From Hyphomicrobiales bacterium (GTDB taxonomy: Bacteria; Pseudomonadota; Alphaproteobacteria; Rhizobiales; Rhizobiaceae), in NCBI GenBank assembly GCA_900472575.1, contig UCIV01000034.1, forward strand, positions 62,001 through 126,000: DNA of 64,000 bases, given 5' to 3'. Position 1 is the stretch's first letter. Each line of letters starts with the position of its first letter. This document shows, in pieces, positions 45,268 to 53,684 of the stretch. The notes beneath the pieces were generated by a model, which searched no databases, was not told where the DNA came from, and saw only the letters and a program-made list of their open reading frames with translations. The position numbers and the translations under genes are program-made.

Positions 45268-45292
45268 AACGTGGCGCTGGAACTTTTGTTCC
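45268..45292 (-). promoter_or_regulatory. EcfG/RpoE2-type general stress promoter
   Basis: On the minus strand GGAAC (45292-45288), 16 bases, then CGTT (45271-45268) match the alphaproteobacterial EcfG consensus. Transcription would start near 45260, giving a leader of about 40 bases to the DUF3309 start. Confidence 0.75.
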
Positions 45293-45715
45293 ATTGGCGT
45301 GGAAGTCCTTGTTCTCACTCCTTGTTACGGGCTGTTAACGGACGTTGAGAGATGTCTCTAACTTCTGATGCGTCAAAAAATGCTGATTGGTCGGGTGATT
45401 GACTCTCGAAGCGATACGAGTCCTTGACCTGTTCTCGTCGGGAAAGTCGGCGGAATGTCCGTTGGTACAATATGATGTGTCTGTCTAGTTTCTGTGTCTA
45501 TATATTGTGAGAACGGAGCGTGAATCCAGTGAGTCTTCGATTCGTCGCCGATTCGTTCACTTTTGTTCCGAAGATGTCGTCAGCCCGGTTTTCAGCCGCC
45601 TCAGCGTCTTTCTTCTTGCGTTTGTCGCGTTGCGTCGCCATGTGTTGCGAAACTTCGGGCGACAATGGAGCCCGTGGTTGATTAGACGTGGAACTTCGCT
45701 TTGAATTCTCAGCCA
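45293..45715. other. Intergenic region upstream of the helicase gene
   Basis: Besides the stress promoter just to its left, it holds an exact CTTGAC at 45423-45428 without a matching -10 and a CTATAT at 45498-45503 without a matching -35. A minus-strand frame of 72 codons (45498-45716) encodes a basic Lys/Arg/Asp-rich peptide, but starts at TTG or a late ATG (45641) with no RBS. I leave it uncalled. Confidence 0.4.
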
Positions 45716-48700
45716 ATGATTTTTAGCGGGCGTGGCGTAACCGCCGTGCTTGGCCCCACGAATACCGGCAAGACCCATTACGCGATCGAGCGCATGGTGG
45801 CGCACGGCTCAGGCGTGATCGGCCTGCCGCTCCGGTTGCTCGCGCGCGAAGTCTATACGAGGCTGGTGGAGAAGGTCGGGCATCACAATGTTGCACTGAT
45901 CACCGGGGAAGAGAAGATCACGCCGCATATGGCGCGTTATTCGGTCTGCACCGTCGAGGCGATGCCACGCGAGACGAAGGCCTCTTTCGTCGCGATCGAT
46001 GAAGTCCAGCTTGCCGGCGATCTTGAGCGCGGACATATCTTTACCGACCGCATCCTGCATCTGCGCGGCCGTGACGAGACGCTTCTTCTCGGCGCTGCAA
46101 CCATGCGGCCGATCCTCGAGAATCTTCTGCCAGGCATTACGATCGTGGAGCGCCCGCGCCTGTCGCAGCTTTTTTATGCGGGCCAGAAGAAGATCACGCG
46201 CCTGCCGCAGCGGACCGCGATTGTCGCCTTTTCGGCCGATGAGGTTTATGCGATCGCCGAACTGATCCGCCGCCAGCGCGGCGGGGCTGCCGTCGTGCTT
46301 GGAGCGCTCAGCCCGCGCACCCGCAATGCGCAGGTCGGCCTTTATCAGGAAGGTGATGTCGAATATCTGGTGGCCACCGATGCGATCGGCATGGGCCTCA
46401 ACCTCGATGTCGACCATGTCGCCTTCGCGCAGGACCGGAAATTCGACGGATACCAGTTCCGCAATCTCAATCCTGCCGAAATGGCGCAGATTGCCGGTCG
46501 TGCGGGGCGGCACCTTCGCGATGGCACGTTCGGGGTGACGGGACAGGTCGCGCCGTTCGACGACGAGCTGGTGGAGCGGATCGAGGGGCATCATTTCGAC
46601 AGTGTAAAGGTGCTGCAGTGGCGTTCGAAAAACCTCAGCTTTTCGTCGCTCAATGAGCTTCGGCGCAGTCTTGATGCAAATCCGACGATACAGGGGCTGA
46701 CGCGTGCTTTGCCGGCTACCGACAGCCAGGCGCTTGACTATCTGTCGCGCTATCCGGAAGTGAAGGATATCGTTACCACGCCGGAGCGTGTGGAGAAATT
46801 ATGGGACGCCTGCGCGCTTCCAGACTATAGAAGAATTGCGCCGGCGCAGCATGCTGACCTTATTTCGACGCTTTTCTTCGATCTTGTGCGTCGCGGCACG
46901 GTGAACGAGGACTTCATGGCGGAGCAGGTTCGCCGTGCCGACCGCACCGACGGCGAAATCGATACCCTGTCTGCCCGAATCGCGCAGATTCGAACCTGGA
47001 CCTATGTGTCAAACCGACCCGGCTGGCTTGCCGATCCGACACACTGGCAAGAAAAGACACGGGAAATCGAGGATAGGTTGTCGGACGCGCTACATGAAAG
47101 GTTGACGAAACGCTTTGTTGATCGCAGGACATCTGTGCTCATGAGGCGCCTAAGAGAGAATGCGATGCTGGAAGCAGAAATCAGTGTGAATGGCGATGTG
47201 TTTGTCGAGGGACATCACGTCGGACAGTTGGCGGGATTCCGCTTTACTCCGGTCTCGGGGACCGAAGGACCGGATGCCAAGGCTGTTCAGGCCGCCTCAC
47301 AAAAGGCGCTGGCGCTGGAGTTCGAGGCGCGTGCCGCCCGTCTCTATGCTTCCGGCAATAACGATCTTGCCGTCGGTTCCGATGGTTCTGTGCGTTGGCT
47401 CGGCGATCCGGTTGCCCGTCTTGCAGCAAGCGACCATGTCATGCGCCCACGGGTCATCCTGCTGTCGGATGAACAGCTGACCGGCAATGCCCGTGAACAC
47501 GTGGCCGCCCGCATCGAACGTTTCGTCAATCATCATATCGCAACGGTGCTGAAGCCGCTCGACGACCTGTCTCGTGCGGAAGACCTGCAGGGTCTGGCAA
47601 AGGGCCTAGCGTTTCAGATCGTCGAAAATCTCGGTGTCTTGTTCCGTCGGGATGTTGCCGAGGACGTGAAGTCCCTCGATCAGGATGCTCGCGCCTCGAT
47701 GCGCCGCTATGGCATCCGTTTCGGCGCCTATCACGTCTTCATGCCTGCGCTGTTGAAGCCGGCTCCGGCCGAGCTTATCACGCTGCTGTGGGCGCTGAAG
47801 AACGATGGTCTCGACAAGCCGGGTTATGGCGACCTTATTCCGGCTCTTGCCGCTGGCCGCACGTCGGTTGTTGCCGATCCGTCGTTTGAGCGGACCTTCT
47901 ACAAGCTCGCCGGTTTCCGTTTCCTCGGGAAGCGTGCGGTTCGCGTCGATATTCTCGAACGTCTTGCAGACCTTATCCGTCCGCTCTTGCAGTGGAAGCC
48001 GGGTGCGACGCCGCGTCCGGAAGGTGCCTATGACGGTCGCCGGTTCACCACGACGACGGCCATGCTGTCGATCCTCGGTGCAACGCCGGACGATATGGAA
48101 GAAATTCTTAAGGGTCTCGGCTATCGGGCCGACAGCGTAACTGCGGAAGAGGCTCAGGCCTATCTCGCCAGCCAGACGCCGGCCGCCGCTGCATCCGCAG
48201 CATCGGACGAGATTTCCGCTGTGGAGATTTCGGCTGAAGCATCTGCTGTTGAAGAAACGGCAGACGCAGGCACTGCGGAAGCCCCGTCTGAAACAGTGAC
48301 CGAAACTGCGGCTGAACCGGTTGTCGAGGCTGCAGCCGTAGAGCTGTCTGCCGAAGTCGAAGGTGCGAAGCCTGCGGAAGCTGAAGAGCCGAAGCCGGTT
48401 CTGTTGTGGCGCCCGGGCGGCGGTCGTGAAAACAACCAGCGTGGTGGCCGTCCGCAGGGCGATCGCCGCGGTCATGGCGGTGACCGGGGTGGTGATCGTG
48501 GCGGCCAGCGCAATGCCGGCGGCGAAAATGCTCCGCAGGGCCGCCGTGATGGTGATCGTCGTGACAACCGCCGCGGCGGTGAGCAGGACAAGCGCGAAGG
48601 CCAGGGTCGCGACCGTAACAACGACCGCAGGGGTGACAAGCGTCCGCAGGGCGATCGTCCCTTCCGTGGCGAACGCAACGAGGGTGGTCCGCGTCCGGAA

Positions 48701-48826
48701 CGCGGCGGGCAGAAGAACAACCAGCCTGCACGTTTCGAGGCAAAGCCGCCGCGCAAGGAAAAGCCGATCGATCCGGATTCTCCTTTCGCAAAACTCGCTG
48801 CTCTTAAGGAGCAGATGAAGAAGTAA
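45716..48826 (+). CDS. Suv3-like ATP-dependent RNA helicase with disordered Gly/Arg-rich tail
   Basis: This protein of about 1036 residues belongs to superfamily 2 and resembles mitochondrial Suv3. Walker A is GPTNTGKT (13-20), the DExH motif is DEVQ (95-98), then GAATMRP, TDAIGMGLNLD and the final motif QIAGRAGRH (258-266). A middle region of about 450 residues follows. Residues about 815-895 are Ala/Glu-rich, about 902-1002 are Gly/Arg/Asp/Asn-rich and probably disordered and RNA-binding, and the end is a short conserved KPIDPDSPFAKLAALKEQ segment. It likely unwinds RNA in decay or ribosome work. ATG 45716 or TTG 45701 could be the start. An S4-domain gene follows 6 bp later. Confidence 0.85.
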   Translation: MIFSGRGVTAVLGPTNTGKTHYAIERMVAHGSGVIGLPLRLLAREVYTRLVEKVGHHNVALITGEEKITPHMARYSVCTVEAMPRETKASFVAIDEVQLAGDLERGHIFTDRILHLRGRDETLLLGAATMRPILENLLPGITIVERPRLSQLFYAGQKKITRLPQRTAIVAFSADEVYAIAELIRRQRGGAAVVLGALSPRTRNAQVGLYQEGDVEYLVATDAIGMGLNLDVDHVAFAQDRKFDGYQFRNLNPAEMAQIAGRAGRHLRDGTFGVTGQVAPFDDELVERIEGHHFDSVKVLQWRSKNLSFSSLNELRRSLDANPTIQGLTRALPATDSQALDYLSRYPEVKDIVTTPERVEKLWDACALPDYRRIAPAQHADLISTLFFDLVRRGTVNEDFMAEQVRRADRTDGEIDTLSARIAQIRTWTYVSNRPGWLADPTHWQEKTREIEDRLSDALHERLTKRFVDRRTSVLMRRLRENAMLEAEISVNGDVFVEGHHVGQLAGFRFTPVSGTEGPDAKAVQAASQKALALEFEARAARLYASGNNDLAVGSDGSVRWLGDPVARLAASDHVMRPRVILLSDEQLTGNAREHVAARIERFVNHHIATVLKPLDDLSRAEDLQGLAKGLAFQIVENLGVLFRRDVAEDVKSLDQDARASMRRYGIRFGAYHVFMPALLKPAPAELITLLWALKNDGLDKPGYGDLIPALAAGRTSVVADPSFERTFYKLAGFRFLGKRAVRVDILERLADLIRPLLQWKPGATPRPEGAYDGRRFTTTTAMLSILGATPDDMEEILKGLGYRADSVTAEEAQAYLASQTPAAAASAASDEISAVEISAEASAVEETADAGTAEAPSETVTETAAEPVVEAAAVELSAEVEGAKPAEAEEPKPVLLWRPGGGRENNQRGGRPQGDRRGHGGDRGGDRGGQRNAGGENAPQGRRDGDRRDNRRGGEQDKREGQGRDRNNDRRGDKRPQGDRPFRGERNEGGPRPERGGQKNNQPARFEAKPPRKEKPIDPDSPFAKLAALKEQMKK

Positions 48827-48832
48827 AGGGTC

Positions 48833-49270
48833 ATGAGCGAAAAGCCATCCGGGGATTTGCGGCAACGCATCGACAAATGGCTTTTCTTCACCCGCATGGT
48901 GAAGTCCCGATCACTCGCGCAAAGCCTGCTCAATTCCGGCCATGTGAAGGTGAACGGGGCTTCGATCCGCCAGCCGAGCTTCCAGGTGAAGGTAGGCGAT
49001 CGGGTGGAAATCGCGCTCGATCGGCGCGATCTCATCCTGGTCGTCAAGTCCGGTGGCAAGCGGCGAGGGCCTTACGAAGAGGCCAAGGAACTCTACGAAG
49101 ATCTCACCCCACCGCGCGAGAAAACCGAGCGCCTGACGATGCTGGAACAGGCGCAGCGCATCAAGGGATCCGGCCGTCCGACTAAAAAGGAACGCCGCGA
49201 GACAGACCGTCTTTTTCCCAATGCTGGTGATGCCGACTTGGGTGCCGGGATCAATTGGGACGATGATTAG
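48833..49270 (+). CDS. S4-domain RNA-binding protein (Hsp15-like)
   Basis: This 145-residue basic protein has an N-terminal S4 domain (about 10-60, RIDKWLFFTRMVKSRSLAQSLLNSGHVKVNG) like heat-shock protein 15, which binds free 50S subunits that carry a stalled peptidyl-tRNA and helps recycle them. The C-terminal part is charged. It starts 6 bp after the helicase stop and is surely co-transcribed, which supports a joint role in RNA or ribosome quality control. Confidence 0.88.
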   Translation: MSEKPSGDLRQRIDKWLFFTRMVKSRSLAQSLLNSGHVKVNGASIRQPSFQVKVGDRVEIALDRRDLILVVKSGGKRRGPYEEAKELYEDLTPPREKTERLTMLEQAQRIKGSGRPTKKERRETDRLFPNAGDADLGAGINWDDD

Positions 49271-49463
49271 AAAATGCGCCCTGTTTCCGCGTTTTTTCGA
49301 AATGGTTTATCCTTGCTAAGCTTGGATAAAGGCTTTACGTGACGTTCGAAAATGCCGGATAGCCCGCCTCTGTCGTTCCAGCGGTTGCGTTGCCCCCGTC
49401 CGGCCCTCGGGGCCCGACCGTTCCCAATCGTGTCCTGATCAACGCGTTGATGTGGAGTGCTTC

Positions 49464-49802
49464 ATGACTTATGTCGTGACCGATAACTGTGTCCGCTGCA
49501 AATATACCGACTGCGTCGAAGTCTGCCCGGTGGATTGCTTCTATGAAGGCGAGAATTTTCTCGTCATCCATCCCGACGAATGCATCGATTGCGGCGTATG
49601 CGAACCTGAATGTCCTGCCGAGGCAATCAAGCCCGATACCGAGCCGGGGCTGGACAAATGGCTGAAGATCAATGCGGAGTTCGCCCAGATCTGGCCAAAC
49701 ATCACGATCAAGAAAGATCCGATGGACGGCGCCAAGGAGCTTGACGGCGAGGCGGGCAAGTACGAGAAGTATTTCTCTCCGGAACCGGGCAAGGGCGACT
49801 GA
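49464..49802 (+). CDS. fdxA: Seven-iron ferredoxin FdxA
   Basis: This 112-residue electron carrier is of the FdxA type with one [3Fe-4S] and one [4Fe-4S] cluster. Cysteines lie at 9, 12, 17, 21 and 25 (NCVRCKYTDCVEVCPVDC) and at 40, 43, 46 and 50 (CIDCGVCEPECP). The C-terminal extension of about 60 residues (WLKINAEFAQIWPNI) is family-typical. The start at 49464 has GGAG 7 bases upstream; the frame extends four codons to 49452. In alphaproteobacteria it is often found just before carD, as here. Confidence 0.95.
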   Translation: MTYVVTDNCVRCKYTDCVEVCPVDCFYEGENFLVIHPDECIDCGVCEPECPAEAIKPDTEPGLDKWLKINAEFAQIWPNITIKKDPMDGAKELDGEAGKYEKYFSPEPGKGD

Positions 49803-50206
49803 GTCTAGGTTGTCCAGCCGGGATGTGCCTGCCTTGCTGTCGCAGGCGCCATTGAAGCGTTGCTGCTTTCATAGGCAGGACGCTATAATGTTGCTTTGCG
49901 GACTCTGTGAAGCAAATTATTGATTTCCGCACTTTTTTGTGGTAGACAAGAGATACTGTTCCACAAGGCGGCACTCGCGTGCCCAAAAAACATCACGAAA
50001 GCACAGATCAATCACACGCGCTCCCCGAGACATAAACTCGTTTCATGTTGTCGGTCGCAGCTCAGCGATGGGATTTGTTTTTTCGCGCGCGTTTTGTCGG
50101 ACCAGTATGGAGTGACCCGACGGTTTCCCCCGTCTCATCCGGGCCTGACAGACCCGGCTTTCCCCTGACCCAGATGTGGGTGAGTAGAAGGGAGTTTTTG
50201 AAACGA
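49803..50206 (+). promoter_or_regulatory. carD leader and promoter region
   Basis: These 404 bp hold no gene I can support. A weak TTGATT-N17-TAGACA pair lies near 49919-49947. Three small perfect hairpins stand in tandem just upstream of the carD RBS: 50119-50134 (5 bp, 6-base loop), 50139-50157 (5 bp, 9-base loop) and 50168-50181 (5 bp, 4-base loop). The array ends 9 bases before GGGAG. Confidence 0.45.
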
Positions 50207-50779
50207 ATGACGACTCAGCAGAAGAAGAATTCCCCGGCTCGCCAGGGTTTCAAGACCGGCGAATCGATCGTGTATCCCGCTCATGGCGTTGGTACGATCA
50301 GTGCGATTGAAGAGCAAGAAGTTGCTGGCATGAAGCTCGAGCTTTTTGTGATCGACTTCGAAAAGGATAAGATGCGCCTGAAGGTTCCGGTCGCCAAAGC
50401 CGTTGCTATCGGCATGCGCAAGCTTTCGGAAACGGATTTCGTCGAACGCGCGCTCAAGGTTGTGCAGGGCAAGGCTCGTGTGAAGCGCACCATGTGGTCG
50501 CGCCGTGCCCAGGAATATGATGCAAAGATCAATTCCGGTGACCTGATTTCTATCGCTGAAGTGGTCCGCGATCTCTATCGCGCTGAAAACCAGCCGGAAC
50601 AGTCTTATTCCGAGCGTCAGCTTTATGAGGCTGCTCTCGACCGAATGGCCCGTGAGATCGCGGCCGTCAACAAGATGTCGGATACCGAAGCTGTTCGTCT
50701 TGTAGAGGTCAATCTTGCCAAGGGACCCAAGCGCGGCAAGAGCCTTGATGAGGATGAAGCGCAGGAAGAAGCTGCCTGA
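50207..50779 (+). CDS. carD: CarD/CdnL-family RNA polymerase-binding regulator
   Basis: This 190-residue protein has an N-terminal RNA polymerase beta-interacting domain (about 12-75, FKTGESIVYPAHGVGTISAIEEQEV) and a helical C-terminal DNA-contacting domain with MWSRRAQEYDAKINSGD. CdnL proteins stabilise open complexes at rRNA and other growth promoters. ATG 50207 gives the family N-terminus; GGGAG lies 12 bases upstream, a rather long gap. The frame is open back to 50045, but that part is leader. A strong terminator follows. Confidence 0.94.
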   Translation: MTTQQKKNSPARQGFKTGESIVYPAHGVGTISAIEEQEVAGMKLELFVIDFEKDKMRLKVPVAKAVAIGMRKLSETDFVERALKVVQGKARVKRTMWSRRAQEYDAKINSGDLISIAEVVRDLYRAENQPEQSYSERQLYEAALDRMAREIAAVNKMSDTEAVRLVEVNLAKGPKRGKSLDEDEAQEEAA

Positions 50780-50800
50780 TTTTTCTGAGATACAGCAATA

Positions 50801-50830
50801 AAAAAACCCGGCCTTGAGCCGGGTTTTTTT
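50801..50830 (+). terminator. Intrinsic terminator of carD
   Basis: A 12-bp stem (50801-50812 with 50818-50829), GC-rich at the loop end, with a 5-base loop and a run of seven T. Its end touches the first EcfG-type promoter of rpoH2 (50834). Confidence 0.93.
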
Positions 50831-50833
50831 ATT

Positions 50834-50858
50834 GGAACTTTTGCGCTGTCGCCGCGTT
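50834..50858 (+). promoter_or_regulatory. EcfG/RpoE2-type promoter 1 of rpoH2
   Basis: GGAAC (50834-50838), 16 bases and CGTT (50855-50858) match the general stress sigma consensus exactly. It is 200 bp upstream of the rpoH2 start. In Sinorhizobium meliloti rpoH2 is a known RpoE2 target. Confidence 0.8.
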
Positions 50859-50866
50859 AACCCGCC

Positions 50867-50891
50867 GGAACGGCGAATTGATTGCTGCGTA
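50867..50891 (+). promoter_or_regulatory. EcfG/RpoE2-type promoter 2 of rpoH2 (near-consensus)
   Basis: A second GGAAC (50867-50871), again 16 bases, then CGTA (50888-50891), differs from consensus only in the last base. It lies 33 bp after the first, about three helical turns. Confidence 0.5.
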
Positions 50892-51058
50892 ACGCTGCCC
50901 TCGGTTCCCTTCTGAAACTGTTGCGACCAGGATGTTCCGGGTCGCTGATGAGGGGGCGAGATCAGCAGTCCGAACTAACGTTGGCATCCTTCGCGGATGT
51001 GCGTTTGCAAGGTTTCCCGCTGTTCATCGTCATATCAGAACCGTTGACGGAGAAGACG

Positions 51059-51925
51059 ATGACAGCCATGTCCGCAGACCGCACAATGATCAAGATAGCG
51101 ATGTCAGCTCCCTATCTCGCCCGAGAAGAGGAGCGTGATCTTGCCATCCGATGGAAAGACGGCCAGGATCAGAATGCACGAAACCAGATTGCACTCGCGC
51201 ATATGCGTCTCGTCATAGCCATGGCTTCGAAGTTTCGCGGCTTCGGTCTGCCGATGAGTGATCTCGTTCAAGAAGGTTATGTAGGGCTGCTTGAGGCGGC
51301 GGCAAGGTTTGAGCCGGCGCGGGACGTTCGTTTTTCAACCTATGCCAGCTGGTGGATCCGCGCTTCGATGCAGGACTATATCTTGCGCAACTGGTCGATC
51401 GTGCGCGGCGGGACCAGCTCTGCGCAGAAGGCGCTTTTCTTCAATCTGCGCCGGTTGCGTGCAAAGCTTGCCCGCGGTGACAGCAATCTTACTGCCCGTG
51501 CCATCCATGAAGAGATCGCGGTGGCGCTCGGTGTCAGCGTAAACGACGTGCAGACAATGGATGCACGTCTTTCCGCCAACGATGCCTCGCTGCAGGCGCC
51601 GACGATTGCCGGTGACGCCGATAGCGGCGAACGGCTGGACATGCTGGAGAGCAACGAGCCACTTCCCGACGAGCAGGTCTCGGGGATGATCGACGGCGAA
51701 CGGCGGCTGAAATGGCTGCAGGGCGCGCTCACCAAACTTAACGACCGCGAGAAGAAGATCATTCGTGCCCGCCGGCTCACCGACGACGGTGCGACGCTCG
51801 AAGCGCTCGGTACCGAACTTGGAATTTCCAAGGAACGAGTGCGTCAGATCGAAAGCCGCGCCATCGAGAAGCTGAAGTCGGCGCTCGTTTCCGCCAATCC
51901 GCAGATGGCTGCCGCTGCCTGCTGA
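51059..51925 (+). CDS. rpoH2: RNA polymerase sigma-32-type factor RpoH2
   Basis: This 288-residue sigma factor has region 2 (DLVQEGYVGLLEAAARFEP, FSTYASWWIRASMQDYILRNWS), the RpoH box QKALFFNLRRLR, and a region 4 helix-turn-helix (TLEALGTELGISKERVRQIESRA). The sequence is closest in memory to rhizobial RpoH2, the heat-shock-type sigma placed below the general stress response, rather than RpoH1. GGAGAAG lies before ATG 51059; a second ATG is at 51068. The frame continues upstream to 50882, which only covers the leader. Confidence 0.93.
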   Translation: MTAMSADRTMIKIAMSAPYLAREEERDLAIRWKDGQDQNARNQIALAHMRLVIAMASKFRGFGLPMSDLVQEGYVGLLEAAARFEPARDVRFSTYASWWIRASMQDYILRNWSIVRGGTSSAQKALFFNLRRLRAKLARGDSNLTARAIHEEIAVALGVSVNDVQTMDARLSANDASLQAPTIAGDADSGERLDMLESNEPLPDEQVSGMIDGERRLKWLQGALTKLNDREKKIIRARRLTDDGATLEALGTELGISKERVRQIESRAIEKLKSALVSANPQMAAAAC

Positions 51926-51931
51926 GTGTGA

Positions 51932-51951
51932 AGGGGTGTTCCTTCACCCCT
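51932..51951. terminator. Hairpin between convergent rpoH2 and the M48 protease gene
   Basis: A perfect 7-bp stem, AGGGGTG/CACCCCT (51932-51938 with 51945-51951), with a 6-base loop fills the 24-bp gap and overlaps the stop codon of the minus-strand gene. It lacks a clear T run. Confidence 0.5.
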
Positions 51952-53563
51952 ATTCGGAAATGATCTTCATCTTCTGGCCGGGCGACACCGTCGCGCCGGC
52001 CGGCAGGGCGTTGATGAGCTTGAAAAGATCGAGTTTTCGATCCGTTCCCATCATCCGACCCGAGAGCGATGCAAGAGTGTCACTTGGGCCAACCGTGACG
52101 ATCCGCACGCGAAGCGGCTTCAGGGAGGCTATTTCTTCTGGCGTCATACGACGAAAGCTGTTGCGTAGCGTATCTGCCGTAGATTGTAGGGTCGTGTTAC
52201 CCTTTGGTACCGCTGTCAAAAAGCGGAAAATTTGCTCATTGAGGCGCACGACGGTCACGTCGAAATCCCAGCGCTCGGCGGAGGCGCGGGCGGTTGCGGC
52301 CGGCAGGCCGTTGACGGTGGACTCGCGCACGGTTTCCGGCTGCAATCCTGCAACCCAGCCGCTCGTCAGGTAATTCGTCAGGTTGTTATTGTCGCCGGCG
52401 GCAACGCCATCGAAACGGATGGCGCTTTCGCCGGGGCCGGTTGCGAGCACCGCCTCGACCTTGTTGTCGATCCGGAAATCCGGCGGAACATCGAAACGGA
52501 TGCCGAGGCTGCCGTGTAGGAACGTCTGGCCTCGAACATAACCTTCCTGCGGGCTGTCGCCGTAAAGGAGACCGTCGATGCCGGCGAGATAATAATCGCG
52601 GCCACGGTCGCCGACGCCTTCCTGGCCGAAGGCGCGGGCATGGCGGCGCGCGAGATCGACACGCTGGGCCGAATTCGGGTGGCTTGAAAGGAAGTCGAGG
52701 CTCTGGTCGTTATCTGGATCGACGGCGGAATAGCGGGCGTAGGCTGCCATGGAATCAAGGAAGCGAGCGGCTGCATAAGGATCATATCCGGCTTCGCCGA
52801 GCATGCGCACGCCGATAACATCCGCCTGCAATTCCTGCTGGCGGGAGAAGGCGGCGAGACGCAGCTTGCCACGTGCGAGCGCCTGCTTGCCGGCGAGATC
52901 GCTCGACAGGACCTCGGCGACGACTCGGCTGGCAATGACTTCCGCCTCTTCCCGCTTCTGACGCTCGATGCCGTGATTGGCGGTGACGTGGCCCATTTCG
53001 TGCGACAGGACGGCCGCCACTTCCGACGCATCGTTGGCGAGCGCCAGCAGACCGCGTGTGACATAGAGATAACCGCCTGGCAGCGCGAAGGCGTTGATTG
53101 CCGGCGAATTCAGAATGGTGATGCGGAAGGACTGGGTTGGATTTTCCGAAACGGCCGTCAATGCACCGGTGATACGCGCGACCAGACGCTCGGTCTTCGC
53201 ATCGCGATATTCGCCGCCGTAACTTGCGACAATGCGCGGATGCTCGCGGGCGCCCATTGCGGCACGCGGGTCATTCTTCTGAACCTGGTCGACAGTCTGC
53301 GGGTTTTCCGACGGCGATACATTGGGTGTATAGGCCTGGTCGAAGATCGACTGGCAGCCGTAAAGCATCGAGGTGACGGCAAAGAGTGTGGCTGCGGAAC
53401 GGAATGCGCGGCTACGCTGCCAAAATCTCGGCCACCTGGCACGATCCGTCTTTACAGTCTTCGCCTGCACTACCATCTCCGGAATTACACTTCGGCATCC
53501 TGCCGTCGCGTCTGGCTTCGTCTTCCGCCCGTTGTCGCTTACCGTCTTTCGCGCCAACTGCAC
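51950..53563 (-). CDS. M48-family metalloprotease, lipoprotein (BepA/LoiP-like)
   Basis: This 537-residue periplasmic zinc protease is probably a quality-control enzyme for outer-membrane proteins. It has a long basic N-terminus, then a hydrophobic signal ending in the lipobox LYGC. HEMGH is at 188-192, with the third zinc ligand in ELQADVIG about 55 residues on. The C-terminal half is less conserved and ends in a LysM-like segment (VGPSDTLASLSGRM). The start GTG 53563 has AGGA 7 bases upstream; ATG 53476 is a shorter alternative that still keeps the signal. Confidence 0.88.
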   Translation of the reverse strand: MQLARKTVSDNGRKTKPDATAGCRSVIPEMVVQAKTVKTDRARWPRFWQRSRAFRSAATLFAVTSMLYGCQSIFDQAYTPNVSPSENPQTVDQVQKNDPRAAMGAREHPRIVASYGGEYRDAKTERLVARITGALTAVSENPTQSFRITILNSPAINAFALPGGYLYVTRGLLALANDASEVAAVLSHEMGHVTANHGIERQKREEAEVIASRVVAEVLSSDLAGKQALARGKLRLAAFSRQQELQADVIGVRMLGEAGYDPYAAARFLDSMAAYARYSAVDPDNDQSLDFLSSHPNSAQRVDLARRHARAFGQEGVGDRGRDYYLAGIDGLLYGDSPQEGYVRGQTFLHGSLGIRFDVPPDFRIDNKVEAVLATGPGESAIRFDGVAAGDNNNLTNYLTSGWVAGLQPETVRESTVNGLPAATARASAERWDFDVTVVRLNEQIFRFLTAVPKGNTTLQSTADTLRNSFRRMTPEEIASLKPLRVRIVTVGPSDTLASLSGRMMGTDRKLDLFKLINALPAGATVSPGQKMKIISE

Positions 53564-53684
53564 AGATATTCCTAAATGAATATGTATTGCCTACTGGGTA
53601 TGAAAAGAAAATAAACTTGAACGCCGATGCCATTGGGCCACGTCCAAATTGTGGCGGTGCCCATGCACGCTTGATGACTTTCGT

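Noticed and set aside
45423..45428. Exact CTTGAC as a -35 box for the helicase gene
   Set aside because: No CTATAT-like -10 at 16-18 bases downstream.
45498..45716. Minus-strand frame of 72 codons encoding a basic Lys/Arg/Asp-rich peptide upstream of the helicase gene
   Set aside because: The first start is TTG and the internal ATG (45641) has no RBS; the frame overlaps the helicase start. It could still be real, but the sequence alone does not support it.
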